A stretch of DNA of 64,000 bases. Source: Agathobaculum hominis (GTDB lineage Bacteria; Bacillota; Clostridia; Oscillospirales; Butyricicoccaceae). Position numbers and translations under genes: made by a program. Positions 51,752 to 59,392 of this stretch are shown here, one piece after another (the first letter of the stretch is position 1; the number at the start of each line of letters is the position of its first letter). Below the pieces are notes generated by a model. It had not been told where the DNA came from. It made no database searches and was given only the letters and a program-made list of their open reading frames with translations. The DNA is taken from the NCBI RefSeq assembly GCF_014288055.1, contig NZ_JACOPK010000003.1, positions 62,001-126,000 on the forward strand, read 5' to 3'.

Positions 51752-52459
51752 ATGGCAATGCTCGAAGTCAAGGACATCAACGTTTACTACGGCCTGATTC
51801 ATGCGCTGCGTGACGTTTCCTTCGAGGTAAACGAGGGCGAGGTCGTCGCGCTCATCGGCGCGAACGGCGCCGGCAAGACCACCACGCTGCACACCATCAC
51901 CGGTCTGCTGCCGTCGAAGGGCGGCACGGTCACCTTCGAGGGAAGGGACATCACCCGCAAGCCGGGCCACGCCATCGTGCGCCTCGGCATGAGCCACGTT
52001 CCCGAGGGTCGCCGCGTGTTCGCCGGTCTGACGGTTGCGGAAAACCTGCGCATGGGCGCATATACCCGCCCGGCAGGCGAGATTCCCGAGTCGCTGAAAA
52101 TGGTCTACGAGCGCTTCCCGCGCCTGGAGGAGCGCAAAAATCAGGCGGCCGGCACGCTGTCCGGCGGCGAGCAGCAGATGCTCGCGATGGGCCGCGCGCT
52201 GATGAGCAAGCCGCGCATCCTGCTGCTCGACGAGCCGTCGATGGGTCTGTCCCCGCTGTTCGTCGGCGAGATCTTCAAGATCATCGAGGACGTTTCCAAG
52301 GCGGGCACGACCGTGCTTCTGGTCGAGCAGAACGCGAAGAAGGCGCTGTCCATCGCGGACCGTGGCTACGTTCTCGAGACCGGCAGGGTAGTCAAGACCG
52401 GCAGAGCCTCCGATCTGCTGAACGACGACTCGATCAAGAAGGCTTATCTCGGCGAGTAA
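51752..52459 (+). CDS. livF: Branched-chain amino-acid ABC transporter ATPase
   Basis: A 235-residue ATPase. Walker A GANGAGKTT, MSHVPEGRRVFAGLTVAENL, signature LSGGEQQMLAMGRALMS and Walker B LLLDEPSMGLSP show the LivF subtype. AGAGAGGAGG precedes it, 19 bases after livG. Confidence 0.92.
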   Translation: MAMLEVKDINVYYGLIHALRDVSFEVNEGEVVALIGANGAGKTTTLHTITGLLPSKGGTVTFEGRDITRKPGHAIVRLGMSHVPEGRRVFAGLTVAENLRMGAYTRPAGEIPESLKMVYERFPRLEERKNQAAGTLSGGEQQMLAMGRALMSKPRILLLDEPSMGLSPLFVGEIFKIIEDVSKAGTTVLLVEQNAKKALSIADRGYVLETGRVVKTGRASDLLNDDSIKKAYLGE

Positions 52460-52481
52460 TTTGGAAAAGAGGGTTGGTTTT

Positions 52482-53108
52482 ATGAAGCCTTATATCATTA
52501 CGATCGCCCGGCAGTACGGCTCGGGCGGCAAGACGGTAGGCAAGATGCTGGCGGAGCGGCTCGGCATCCCGTTTTACAACCGTGAGATCATCACCATGGC
52601 CTCCGAGGACAGCGGCGTAAACGCGATGCTGTTCTCCGACGAGCGCCTCAAGAGTGATTTCATCGCGCGTCTGCACGCCCGTTACCGCGGCGATATACCG
52701 GTGCCGAACGACTCCTCGAAATCCTACCTCAGGGACGAGGCGCTGTTCTCCTATCAGGTCAAGATCATCGAGCGGCTCGCCGATCAGGGCCCGTGCGTGC
52801 TCATCGGCCGCTGCGCGGACTACATTCTCAGGAACCGACCGGATGTCGTGCGCGTGTTCGTCCATGCAGACCCGGAGTTCTGCGTCGAGCAGGCGATGAA
52901 GGTCGATTCTCTCCCCGAAAACGAGGTCAGAAAGAAGATCAGCGAGATCGACGACTACCGTGCGCGCTACTACAAGCACCACACGGGCCACGACTGGTAC
53001 GATGCGAGAAACTATGACCTCTCGATCAACAGCGGCGTGCTCGGCTTTGAGGGCGTGGTCGAGGAGATCGTCAGATATATGGAAGTCCGCAGCGAGTTCT
53101 GCAAGTAA
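52482..53108 (+). CDS. Cytidylate kinase-like family protein
   Basis: A 208-residue P-loop kinase-like protein: IITIARQYGSGGKTVGKMLA holds the nucleotide loop, followed by GIPFYNREIITMASEDSGVN and PCVLIGRCADYILRNRPD. This family resembles cytidylate kinase but its substrate is unproven. It begins 22 bases after livF, so it may be transcribed with the transporter without a functional tie. The start is set at MKPYII. Confidence 0.8.
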   Translation: MKPYIITIARQYGSGGKTVGKMLAERLGIPFYNREIITMASEDSGVNAMLFSDERLKSDFIARLHARYRGDIPVPNDSSKSYLRDEALFSYQVKIIERLADQGPCVLIGRCADYILRNRPDVVRVFVHADPEFCVEQAMKVDSLPENEVRKKISEIDDYRARYYKHHTGHDWYDARNYDLSINSGVLGFEGVVEEIVRYMEVRSEFCK

Positions 53109-53114
53109 ATAAGC

Positions 53115-53146
53115 GAAAGGGCGCTCCCGAACAGGGAGCGCCCTTT
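53115..53146 (+). terminator. Terminator of the liv/kinase operon
   Basis: AAAGGGCGCTCCC and GGGAGCGCCCTTT, 13-bp stem with a short loop. Confidence 0.85.
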
Positions 53147-53175
53147 AGACTGTCGCGAAAACGTACATAATCGCA

Positions 53176-53214
53176 AAAGGCCGTTCCCGAGGAGTATGTG
53201 AGGGGACGGCCTTC
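53176..53214 (-). terminator. Terminator of the serine dehydratase operon
   Basis: On the minus strand AAGGCCGTCCCC and GGGAACGGCCTTTT pair around a 13-base loop, followed by a T-run. Confidence 0.75.
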
Positions 53215-53248
53215 TGCTGTATATAAAGTGTATCGGATGTGGTCTTGC

Positions 53249-54118
53249 TTATGAGCACAGCCCGCATTTTTCGCAGGCGGACGGGGTGGCGGCGCAGCCG
53301 CCGAGGGCGGTCTCGCGCAGCTCGAGCGGAATGCGGCGGCCGACAGCGTACATGGTGTCGAGCATTTCGTCGAACGGGATGAACTGGCGGATACCGGCGA
53401 GCGACAGTTCTGCGGCAACGAGGGCGTTCGCCACGCCTGCCGCGTTGCGGTTCTGGCACGGGTACTCGACCAGACCGCCGACCGGGTCGCAGACCAGACC
53501 GAGCATATTCATCAGCACGGTGGACGCCGCGTCGAGGCACTGCTCGGGAGAGCCGCCCATCAGCTCGACCGCGGCGCTCGCCGCCATGGCGGAGGCGACG
53601 CCGATCTCGGCCTGACAGCCGCCGACCGCACCGGCAACAGTCGCGTTGCGCATGGCGAGATAGCCGATGGCGCCGGCGTTGAACAGCGCGTCGAGCAGCC
53701 GCTCGTCCGACACCTTGTAGCAGTCCTGAAGCGCGAACAGCATACCCGGCAGCACGCCGGCGCTGCCCGCGGTCGGCGCCGCAACGATGAGGCCCATCGA
53801 GGCGTTGACCTCGAGCACCGCCATCGCATACTGCGCAGCCTTGTGCAGCACATCGCCGCAGATCGAGCGGCCCTTTGCATCGTGCTGCGCGAGCTTTTTC
53901 GCCTCGCCGCCGATCAGTCCGCCCATGGACTTGACGGGCGTTTTGAGCGGCGTCATGGCGGAGGCGCGCATGATCTCGAGCGCGTGCGTCATGCGGTGCG
54001 TGACCTCGTCGCGCGTGCTCTCGCCCAGCTCGCATTCGCGGCGGCGCATGATCTCGGAGATAGGGAGCTGCTGCTGTGCGCACAGCGCGAGCAGCTCGGA
54101 TGCGTTTTTGAAATCCAT
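53249..54118 (-). CDS. sdaAA: L-serine dehydratase, iron-sulfur type, alpha subunit
   Basis: A 289-residue subunit. MGGLIGGEAKKLAQHD, NASMGLIVAAPTAGSAGVLP and cysteines near the C-terminus (GLVCDPVGGLVEYPCQNRN, then CEKCGLCS) are diagnostic. With the beta subunit and a [4Fe-4S] cluster it turns serine into pyruvate and ammonia; the cluster is oxygen-sensitive. It follows sdaAB by 15 bases in the same operon as an amino-acid symporter. Confidence 0.95.
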   Translation of the reverse strand: MDFKNASELLALCAQQQLPISEIMRRRECELGESTRDEVTHRMTHALEIMRASAMTPLKTPVKSMGGLIGGEAKKLAQHDAKGRSICGDVLHKAAQYAMAVLEVNASMGLIVAAPTAGSAGVLPGMLFALQDCYKVSDERLLDALFNAGAIGYLAMRNATVAGAVGGCQAEIGVASAMAASAAVELMGGSPEQCLDAASTVLMNMLGLVCDPVGGLVEYPCQNRNAAGVANALVAAELSLAGIRQFIPFDEMLDTMYAVGRRIPLELRETALGGCAATPSACEKCGLCS

Positions 54119-54133
54119 AATCTGCTCTCCTCC

Positions 54134-54802
54134 TTACGGTTCGATGATCATGACGTCGCGGACGTTCGGGTTGTCGCGGAGCGGCTCCTCGATGCCCTCG
54201 GGGAAGCGGCCGTCCGACTCGACGATGGTGTAGGCGGTATGTCCCTTCGCCTCGCGGAACAGGCGCATGAACGCAATGTTTACGCCCTTGTCGCTGAGCA
54301 CCTTGGTGATGTGCGCCACAACGCCCGGCTTGTCCTGCTGAACGACAATGACCGTGCTGTATTCACCGGTAAAGTCGACCTCGACGCCGTTGATGCGCGC
54401 GATGCGGCATTTGCCGCCGCCGAGCGACTCGCCGCGGATGGTCATGACCTGACCGGCGGCGTTCTCCATGCGGATGTCAACCGTGTTCGGGTGGACATCG
54501 GTTTCGGTCTCGCACGGCGTGAACGAATAGGCAAGGCCGCGCTCGGTCGCGATGGAAAACGAGTCGCGGATACGGGTGTCATCGGTCGAGAAACCCATGA
54601 TGCCGCCGAGCAGGGCGCGGTCGGTGCCGTGGCCGTGGTAGGTTTTGGCGAACGAGCCGTACAGGGTGAAATCCGCCTTTTTGAGCGGCGGCGCGATCAT
54701 TTTGTGCGCGAGATACGCGATGACCGCCGCGCCGGCGGTATGTGAGCTGGAGGGACCGATCATATTCGGTCCCAGCACATCAAAAACACTGATAAAGGAC
54801 AT
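54134..54802 (-). CDS. sdaAB: L-serine dehydratase, iron-sulfur type, beta subunit
   Basis: A 222-residue subunit. It starts with FDVLGPNMIGPSSSHTAGAA and ends with an ACT domain (about 150-220: TVIVVQQDKPGVVAHITKVL) that may sense amino acids. It lies 12 bases after the symporter gene. Confidence 0.95.
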   Translation of the reverse strand: MSFISVFDVLGPNMIGPSSSHTAGAAVIAYLAHKMIAPPLKKADFTLYGSFAKTYHGHGTDRALLGGIMGFSTDDTRIRDSFSIATERGLAYSFTPCETETDVHPNTVDIRMENAAGQVMTIRGESLGGGKCRIARINGVEVDFTGEYSTVIVVQQDKPGVVAHITKVLSDKGVNIAFMRLFREAKGHTAYTIVESDGRFPEGIEEPLRDNPNVRDVMIIEP

Positions 54803-54814
54803 AGGGGATTCTCC

Positions 54815-56035
54815 TTACCGAGCGGCGGATTTGCAGATAAACTTGCGGTAGATGGTCTCCACAATCACGCCGATGGCGTTGTCGCCGGAGACGTTGCAGG
54901 CGGTGCCGAACGAGTCCTGCGTGATGTAGAGCGCAACCATGATGGCGCAGATCGGGCCGCTCGGGTCGCCGGCCTCGGTGCCGAAGATCATGTACAGGAA
55001 GGGCAGGGCGGTCATAATGGAGCCGCCCGGAGCGCCGGGAGATGCTACCATGGCAATGCCGAGCGTCATGATGAACGGAATGACCGTGCCGATGGAGATC
55101 GGCAGCTGGTTCATCAGGCAGACTGCGGTCGCGCAGGCGGTGATGGTGATCATCGAGCCTGCCATGTGGATATTTGCGCACAGCGGAACGGTGAAGTTGC
55201 GGATCTCTGCGGAAACGCCGTCTGCCTCAGCGCACTGGAGGTTGACCGGAATGGTGGCCGCAGAGGACTGCGTGCCGAGCGCGGTCGCGTAGCCGGGGAT
55301 CTGGTTGCGGATGAGGGTGAGCGGGTTCTTGCGGCTGATGAGACCGGCGATCACGAACTGGATGCAGATGCAGATCAGGTGCATGATGATAACGACGATG
55401 AATACCTTCCAGAGAATGCCGAGGATGGCGAAGGTCTTGCCGGACTTGGTCATGTCGGTGAACGTGCCGCAGATGTAGAGCGGCAGCAGCGGGATGATGA
55501 CGTTGTGCAGGACGCAGTCGATGATGCCGGAGAAATCGGAAACGCCGTTGTAGAGCGTGTCGCCGATGGTCCTGCCGCGCAGGCTGGACATGCACAGGCC
55601 GAGCACGAACGCGAGCACGACGGCGGACAGCGTGTTCATCAGCGCCGGGATCTCCAGTCTGAAATACGGCTCGAGCGAGTTGCCGGCAGTCGCGGCGATC
55701 CTGTCGAGCGCGTCAGCGCTCATGAAATGCGGGAACAGGGTGTCGGCGACGAAGAACGAGGCCGAACCTGCGATCAGGGTCGAGCAGTAGGCGAGCGCGA
55801 CCGTGATGAGCAGCAGCCTGCCTGCGCCGCTCTTGAGGTTCGCGATGCCCATGGTGACGTAGGCGAGGATCATCAGCGGAATGATGAACGACAGGAACTG
55901 GCTGAAGAACGACGAGAGCGTCACCACAAAGCGGCAGAAGCCCTCCGGCAGGAACTGGCCGAACAGGATGCCGATGATGATGGCGATGATGAGTTTGGGC
56001 AGAAGCCCGAGCTTGAACTTTTTCTTTTCTTCCAT
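54815..56035 (-). CDS. Dicarboxylate/amino acid:cation symporter (DAACS family)
   Basis: A 406-residue protein with about eight membrane helices and two reentrant loops. LGTQSSAATIPVNLQCAEAD and GAPGGSIMTALPFLYMIFG match the substrate-binding hairpins of GltP/SstT-type symporters, and NVSGDNAIGVIVETI is near the end. Since it heads a unit with sdaAB and sdaAA, serine is the most likely substrate; this is inference. A TTGACT-17-TATACT promoter lies 220 bases upstream. Confidence 0.88.
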   Translation of the reverse strand: MEEKKKFKLGLLPKLIIAIIIGILFGQFLPEGFCRFVVTLSSFFSQFLSFIIPLMILAYVTMGIANLKSGAGRLLLITVALAYCSTLIAGSASFFVADTLFPHFMSADALDRIAATAGNSLEPYFRLEIPALMNTLSAVVLAFVLGLCMSSLRGRTIGDTLYNGVSDFSGIIDCVLHNVIIPLLPLYICGTFTDMTKSGKTFAILGILWKVFIVVIIMHLICICIQFVIAGLISRKNPLTLIRNQIPGYATALGTQSSAATIPVNLQCAEADGVSAEIRNFTVPLCANIHMAGSMITITACATAVCLMNQLPISIGTVIPFIMTLGIAMVASPGAPGGSIMTALPFLYMIFGTEAGDPSGPICAIMVALYITQDSFGTACNVSGDNAIGVIVETIYRKFICKSAAR

Positions 56036-56254
56036 TTCTTTTCTCCTCCTTGATTTTGCGGCGCAGACCCCTCGTTATACTTCTCTGTCTGCTGCCGTGA
56101 AAGACTGCCGCGGTCTCTGCCGCATTTTGGGCACAAAAAAACCACTTATTTTCGGCAAAATGCTGTAAAATAGATGGCTGGGTTTGTGGACAAAGTGCAA
56201 AAGAGAAATTCTGTGGCAAACTTCCAAATTCCTTCTTGACCCGTTTACGAATTT

Positions 56255-56283
56255 AGTATATTCTGTTTATGCAATTAAGTCAA
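56255..56283 (-). promoter_or_regulatory. Promoter of the serine operon
   Basis: Minus strand TTGACT, a 17-base spacer and TATACT. The gap 56036-56341 between the symporter gene and the broken LysR gene is otherwise AT-rich and holds no gene; it may once have been the LysR binding region. Confidence 0.65.
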
Positions 56284-56341
56284 ATTCATATATTCTATCA
56301 TTTGGATTAAAATTATTTATAACAGACGAAGGGGAAAACAC

Positions 56342-56650
56342 ATGGAGATCCGTCAGCTTGCAACGTTCATCCGCGTGGCGCAGTTCAACAGCTTTTCGCG
56401 CGCAGCGGAGAGCCTCGGCTATTCGCAGTCGGCTGTAACCGTACAGATCCGCCAGCTCGAGGTTGACCGGGGTGTGTCCTTTCTGCCGTGGTACGCGGTC
56501 GAGAGCGGCGTACAGCAGGGCAGGCTGATCCGGCTGTCGGTCGAGGACTGCTATATCTCGCTCTACCGTCAGATCTTCTGCCACAAGGAGAAATGGCGCA
56601 CGCGCGAGATGGATGAATTTGTGCGTGTCGCGAAGCTCGCAGACGAGTGA
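56342..56650 (+). pseudogene. LysR regulator with large internal deletion
   Basis: Codons 1-40 are a normal LysR helix-turn-helix (MEIRQLATFIRVAQFNSFSR, AAESLGYSQSAVTVQIRQLE). The text then jumps directly to the last 60 residues of the effector domain (RGVSFLPWYAVESGVQQGRL, FCHKEKWRTREMDEFVRVAK). About 190 middle residues are missing and the frame is kept. It is divergent from the serine dehydratase operon, its probable former target. The DNA-binding part could still be made, without a sensor. Confidence 0.85.
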
Positions 56651-56716
56651 AAGCAGCGGGGCGGAGAGACCATTTTCCGCCCTTTAAAAATTTTTTGAAA
56701 AATTTCAAAAAAACTA

Positions 56717-56745
56717 TTGACGAAACGACAAAAGGTCTGTATAAT
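56717..56745 (+). promoter_or_regulatory. Promoter of tRNA-Ser
   Basis: TTGACG, a 17-base spacer and TATAAT, 50 bases before the tRNA. Confidence 0.8.
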
Positions 56746-56794
56746 ACATATTGTTCGCTGCGGTTGACACCGACGAACAACAACTTAACAAGAT

Positions 56795-56885
56795 GGAGAG
56801 TTGGCTGAGTGGTCGAAGGCGCACGATTGGAAATCGTGTAGGCGTGATGAGCGTCTCTAGGGTTCAAATCCCTAACTCTCCGCCA
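56795..56885 (+). tRNA. tRNA-Ser (GGA)
   Basis: A class II tRNA of 91 bases with encoded CCA. Acceptor GGAGAGT pairs with ACTCTCC, the anticodon stem CGATT-GGA-AATCG holds GGA at 56829-56831, the long variable arm is GGCGTGATGAGCGTC, and the T-arm holds GGTTCAAATCC. It is a single tRNA with its own promoter and terminator. Confidence 0.95.
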
Positions 56886-56887
56886 GA

Positions 56888-56921
56888 AGTGAGCTGTAAT
56901 CGAAAGATTGCAGCTCTTTTT
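56888..56921 (+). terminator. Terminator of tRNA-Ser
   Basis: GAGCTG..ATC-GAAA-GAT..CAGCTC followed by five T. A second small hairpin CCGCCC-GGAA-GGGCGG lies at 56947-56962. Confidence 0.85.
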
Positions 56922-56966
56922 GCATGCGGCGATAAAAACAGAAAAACCGCCCGGAAGGGCGGCAAA

Positions 56967-56996
56967 TTGACAAGGAAAGTCGCTGCATGATATAAT
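56967..56996 (+). promoter_or_regulatory. Consensus promoter of the holin-like toxin mRNA
   Basis: TTGACA, an 18-base spacer and TATAAT. Confidence 0.85.
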
Positions 56997-57051
56997 ATGT
57001 GCGCCAGTATGAGACGGCAAGGTTATTCCCTCGAGTAAGGGGGTGACGCGC

Positions 57052-57132
57052 ATGACAACAATGGAGGTACTTACACTTCTGATGCTGCTTGCGACGGTTA
57101 TCTTCGGTATTTTGAACTACACGAAGAAATAG
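57052..57132 (+). CDS. Putative holin-like toxin, 26 residues
   Basis: ATG follows AAGGGGGTG at 7 bases. The peptide has the hydrophobic core MEVLTLLMLLATVIFGIL and ends NYTKK, the pattern of the Hol-Tox family (small membrane peptides of Firmicutes, near TxpA/BsrG type toxins). A convergent antisense promoter lies at 57226-57255 and the stop codon is within the shared terminator, as in known type I loci. Confidence 0.75.
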   Translation: MTTMEVLTLLMLLATVIFGILNYTKK

Positions 57133-57159
57133 CCGCCACCTGAAAGGCAGCGGCGTTTT
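57131..57159. terminator. Shared hairpin of the holin-like toxin locus
   Basis: GCCGC..CC-TGAAA-GG..GCGGC followed by four T on the plus side and TATTTCTT on the minus side. Confidence 0.65.
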
Positions 57160-57219
57160 CCTCAAGCTGTAAACTTATGCAGGGGAACGACCGCACCGGC
57201 AAGTGAAAGCCGTTCTCAT
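57133..57219 (-). ncRNA. Putative antisense RNA to the holin-like toxin
   Basis: Expected from the minus-strand promoter at 57255-57226 to the shared hairpin. Its 5' part holds GGTATGAGAACGGC and GTTCCCCTGC, close to the GTATGAGACGGC and TTATTCCCTC in the toxin mRNA leader. No frame of note lies within it. Ends are inferred. Confidence 0.55.
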
Positions 57220-57225
57220 ACCGGT

Positions 57226-57255
57226 ATTATACTTCAAACGTTCCGGCTTTGTCAA
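57226..57255 (-). promoter_or_regulatory. Consensus promoter of the antisense RNA
   Basis: Minus strand TTGACA, an 18-base spacer and TATAAT. Its first 13 bases (TTGACAAAGCCGG) equal those of the promoter at 6052. Confidence 0.85.
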
Positions 57256-57313
57256 GACAACACCGGGACGGTTTGCATTGTGACAAACCGAAAAGACCTG
57301 AGAGGTGATCGGG

Positions 57314-58384
57314 ATGGGCTACATTCGCCGTCCTTCCTATTATAAAGACTTCCGCTGCATCGCGTCGGACTGCACGGAAAACTGCTGTATCGGCTGGGAG
57401 ATCGACGTAGACGAGGATACGCTTGCGTACTATAAAAGCATCGGCAGCGACTTTTCAAGGCGCCTGTGCGCCGCGATCGCGCCGGCAGACGAGCAGGCGG
57501 GGGAGAATGCGCACTTCATTCTCGATGAGCGCGAGCGCTGTCCGTTCCTCAATGACAAAAACCTGTGCGAGGTATATCTGAACCTCGGTGAGGAGCACAT
57601 GGCGCAGATCTGCACCGACCATCCGCGCTACTACGAGTGGTTCGCAGGCGGCCGCGAGGACGGCGTGGGTCTGTGCTGCGAGGCGGCGGCCGAGCTCATC
57701 CTGCGCCGCAGAGACCGTCCGGAGTGGGATGTGACCGGCGAAGCGGACGAGGAGCCGGATGAATTCGAGCAGGCGCTGTTCGCGATGCGCGACCGGCTGT
57801 TCGCCATCATCAAGCCGGAAACGCCGGTTTCCTTCGATGAAAAGCTGGACCGGCTGCACCTTGCCTGCTGTAAAATGCAGAACGAGTATGACGACCTGCT
57901 GTTCCCTGTGGAGGGGGACGCCGAATACGCAGACGAGGAGGACGAGCCGTTCCGCTGGTCGGCCATGTTCTGGTCCGAAGCGTGCCTGAAGGCGCTGACC
58001 GAGCGTTTTATGTCTCTGGAGATCAACAAGGACGACTGGCGCGGACTGCTTGCAGACGTACACGCGCGTATCCCCGAGCTGCTCGCGCGCCGCGCGGATT
58101 TCCTTGCCGCTTATGCAGACCGGCTGTATGAATATGATGAGCTGCTCGAGTATTTCGTCTACCGCCACTTTATGAAGGCGCTGGGCGACGATGTGCTGAT
58201 CGAAAAGGTGCAGTTCGCGCTCATCTGCACGTGCTTCATCCAGCTGCTCGGCATTTACCGCTGGCTGACCGACGGCAGGCTGACCCATTGGGAGCAAATC
58301 TGCCTGTGCAAGGCCTGCTCGCGCGAGATCGAATACAATGAGGACAACGTAGAGGCCGTTTCGCGGTTTCTGACGATGGATTAA
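57314..58384 (+). CDS. fliB: Flagellin lysine-N-methylase FliB-like protein
   Basis: A 356-residue protein. The N-terminal cysteine cluster in FRCIASDCTENCCIGWEIDV and further Cys in RCPFLNDKNLCEVYLNLGEE and MAQICTDHPR are the FliB/YkgJ-like pattern that may bind an Fe-S cluster. FliB methylates lysines of flagellin using SAM. No flagellar gene is seen in the window, and such stand-alone homologues are common in Clostridia; the real target may differ. The start follows GAGAGGTGA at 7 bases. Confidence 0.8.
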   Translation: MGYIRRPSYYKDFRCIASDCTENCCIGWEIDVDEDTLAYYKSIGSDFSRRLCAAIAPADEQAGENAHFILDERERCPFLNDKNLCEVYLNLGEEHMAQICTDHPRYYEWFAGGREDGVGLCCEAAAELILRRRDRPEWDVTGEADEEPDEFEQALFAMRDRLFAIIKPETPVSFDEKLDRLHLACCKMQNEYDDLLFPVEGDAEYADEEDEPFRWSAMFWSEACLKALTERFMSLEINKDDWRGLLADVHARIPELLARRADFLAAYADRLYEYDELLEYFVYRHFMKALGDDVLIEKVQFALICTCFIQLLGIYRWLTDGRLTHWEQICLCKACSREIEYNEDNVEAVSRFLTMD

Positions 58385-58391
58385 GTAGATG

Positions 58392-58438
58392 AAATCCCCT
58401 GCATCGAAACGCTGTGAGCGCCGGTGCAGGGGATTTTT
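58392..58438. terminator. Bidirectional terminator
   Basis: AAATCCCCTGCA and TGCAGGGGATTTTT around a 21-base partly paired loop. Confidence 0.8.
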
Positions 58439-58441
58439 GTC

Positions 58442-58678
58442 TCATGGGAGCGCATCGAGCACCGCGTCGGTCAGATGAACGGGCGACAGACCGCACTCCG
58501 TGCAGCGCTGCGCGAACGCGCGGATAAATTCCTCGTCGCATGAAACATCCGAAAGCGTCAGAAGCGGCACCCATCCGCGTCCGGTCTCGGTCTCCGCACG
58601 CAGTCCAAAGGTCGTATAATGCCCGAGCAGAGCGGAAAAACAGTTTTCCTTTACCGGAAGATAACGGCATGTCTGCAT
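58442..58678 (-). CDS. Small conserved hypothetical protein (DUF6514-like)
   Basis: A 78-residue soluble protein: YTTFGLRAETETGRGWVPLL, then SCDEEFIRAFAQRCTECGLS and PVHLTDAVLDAL. The pattern of an early beta hairpin, a C-x2-C-like helix and a closing HLxDxV fits DUF6514 from memory. AAGGAGGG precedes the ATG. Function unknown. Confidence 0.6.
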   Translation of the reverse strand: MQTCRYLPVKENCFSALLGHYTTFGLRAETETGRGWVPLLTLSDVSCDEEFIRAFAQRCTECGLSPVHLTDAVLDALP

Positions 58679-58771
58679 GAAAATCCCTCCTTTTCTCCAT
58701 CATACGCCATGCAGAGCGCGAAGGGGCGCGAACGCTGTCGAACAGAAAAATTTTCGGAAATTTCATGAGAG

Positions 58772-58791
58772 ATTGACCGAATGAGGTCAAT
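58772..58791. promoter_or_regulatory. Palindrome upstream of the holin pair
   Basis: ATTGACC-GAATGA-GGTCAAT, perfect 7-bp arms, 58 bases before the first holin-type gene. It could be an operator or overlap a weak promoter (TTGACC). Confidence 0.45.
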
Positions 58792-58848
58792 TTTCGCGGT
58801 TTCCGCGCTATGGGTAGAGGGATCTTCGGCGACGGGAGGTGAAAGCAC

Positions 58849-59091
58849 ATGACGACCGAGGTGATCATCGCAGGCATGAGCCTGCTCGGGACGCTCGCCG
58901 GCTCATTCGGCGGGATTTACGTTTCGGGCAGCCTGACGCAGTACCGTCTGCGTCAGCTCGAGGAAAAGGTGAACCGCCATAACAACCTGATCGAGCGCAC
59001 ATTCAGGCTGGAGCAGGAATGCGCCGTGCTCGAGGAACGGGTGCGCGCGGCGGACCGGCGGATCGACGGACTGGAGGAGGAACAGGCATGA
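58849..59091 (+). CDS. Phage XhlA-like membrane/coiled-coil protein
   Basis: An 80-residue protein with one N-terminal membrane helix (VIIAGMSLLGTLAGSFGGIY) and a charged coiled coil (LRQLEEKVNRHNNLIERTFR), resembling hemolysin XhlA and phage lysis partners. GGGAGGTG precedes the ATG. It overlaps the next gene by 4 bases. Confidence 0.65.
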   Translation: MTTEVIIAGMSLLGTLAGSFGGIYVSGSLTQYRLRQLEEKVNRHNNLIERTFRLEQECAVLEERVRAADRRIDGLEEEQA

Positions 59092-59345
59092 ACTGGAAGG
59101 TAAGAATGAGAAATCCGTGGTTCTGGGTGGGCATCGTGAGCGCGGTCGTGAGCGCGCTGCGCGTGGATGTGAACGCACTGACGAGCTGGGGAGCGGTGTG
59201 GAGCTGCCTTGCCCGCATTATCGAAAACCCGGTGCAGCTCGGAACGCTGTGTCTGACCGTGCTGAGCGTATTCATCGACCCCACGACCGCCGGTCTGGGA
59301 GACAGCGCCCGTGCGCTGACCTACAGGAAGCCGGCCGATTTCTAA
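59088..59345 (+). CDS. Phage holin, phi13/LC3 family
   Basis: An 85-residue holin: NWKVRMRNPWFWVGIVSAVV near the start and DPTTAGLGDSARALTYRKP at the end, the diagnostic tail of this family. Holins open the membrane for an endolysin. No endolysin or other phage gene follows; the pair is alone, so it is either a prophage remnant or a kept host lysis/release unit. Confidence 0.8.
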   Translation: MNWKVRMRNPWFWVGIVSAVVSALRVDVNALTSWGAVWSCLARIIENPVQLGTLCLTVLSVFIDPTTAGLGDSARALTYRKPADF

Positions 59346-59347
59346 AG

Positions 59348-59390
59348 AAAACGCCATCGCTCGAGAATGTTCTCTCTGCGATGGCGTTTT
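59348..59390. terminator. Bidirectional terminator
   Basis: AAAACGCCATCGC and GCGATGGCGTTTT form a perfect 13-bp stem between convergent genes. Confidence 0.9.
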
Positions 59391-59392
59391 GT

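Noticed and set aside
58849..59345. Prophage
   Set aside because: Only the two holin-type genes are present; flanking genes are ordinary.
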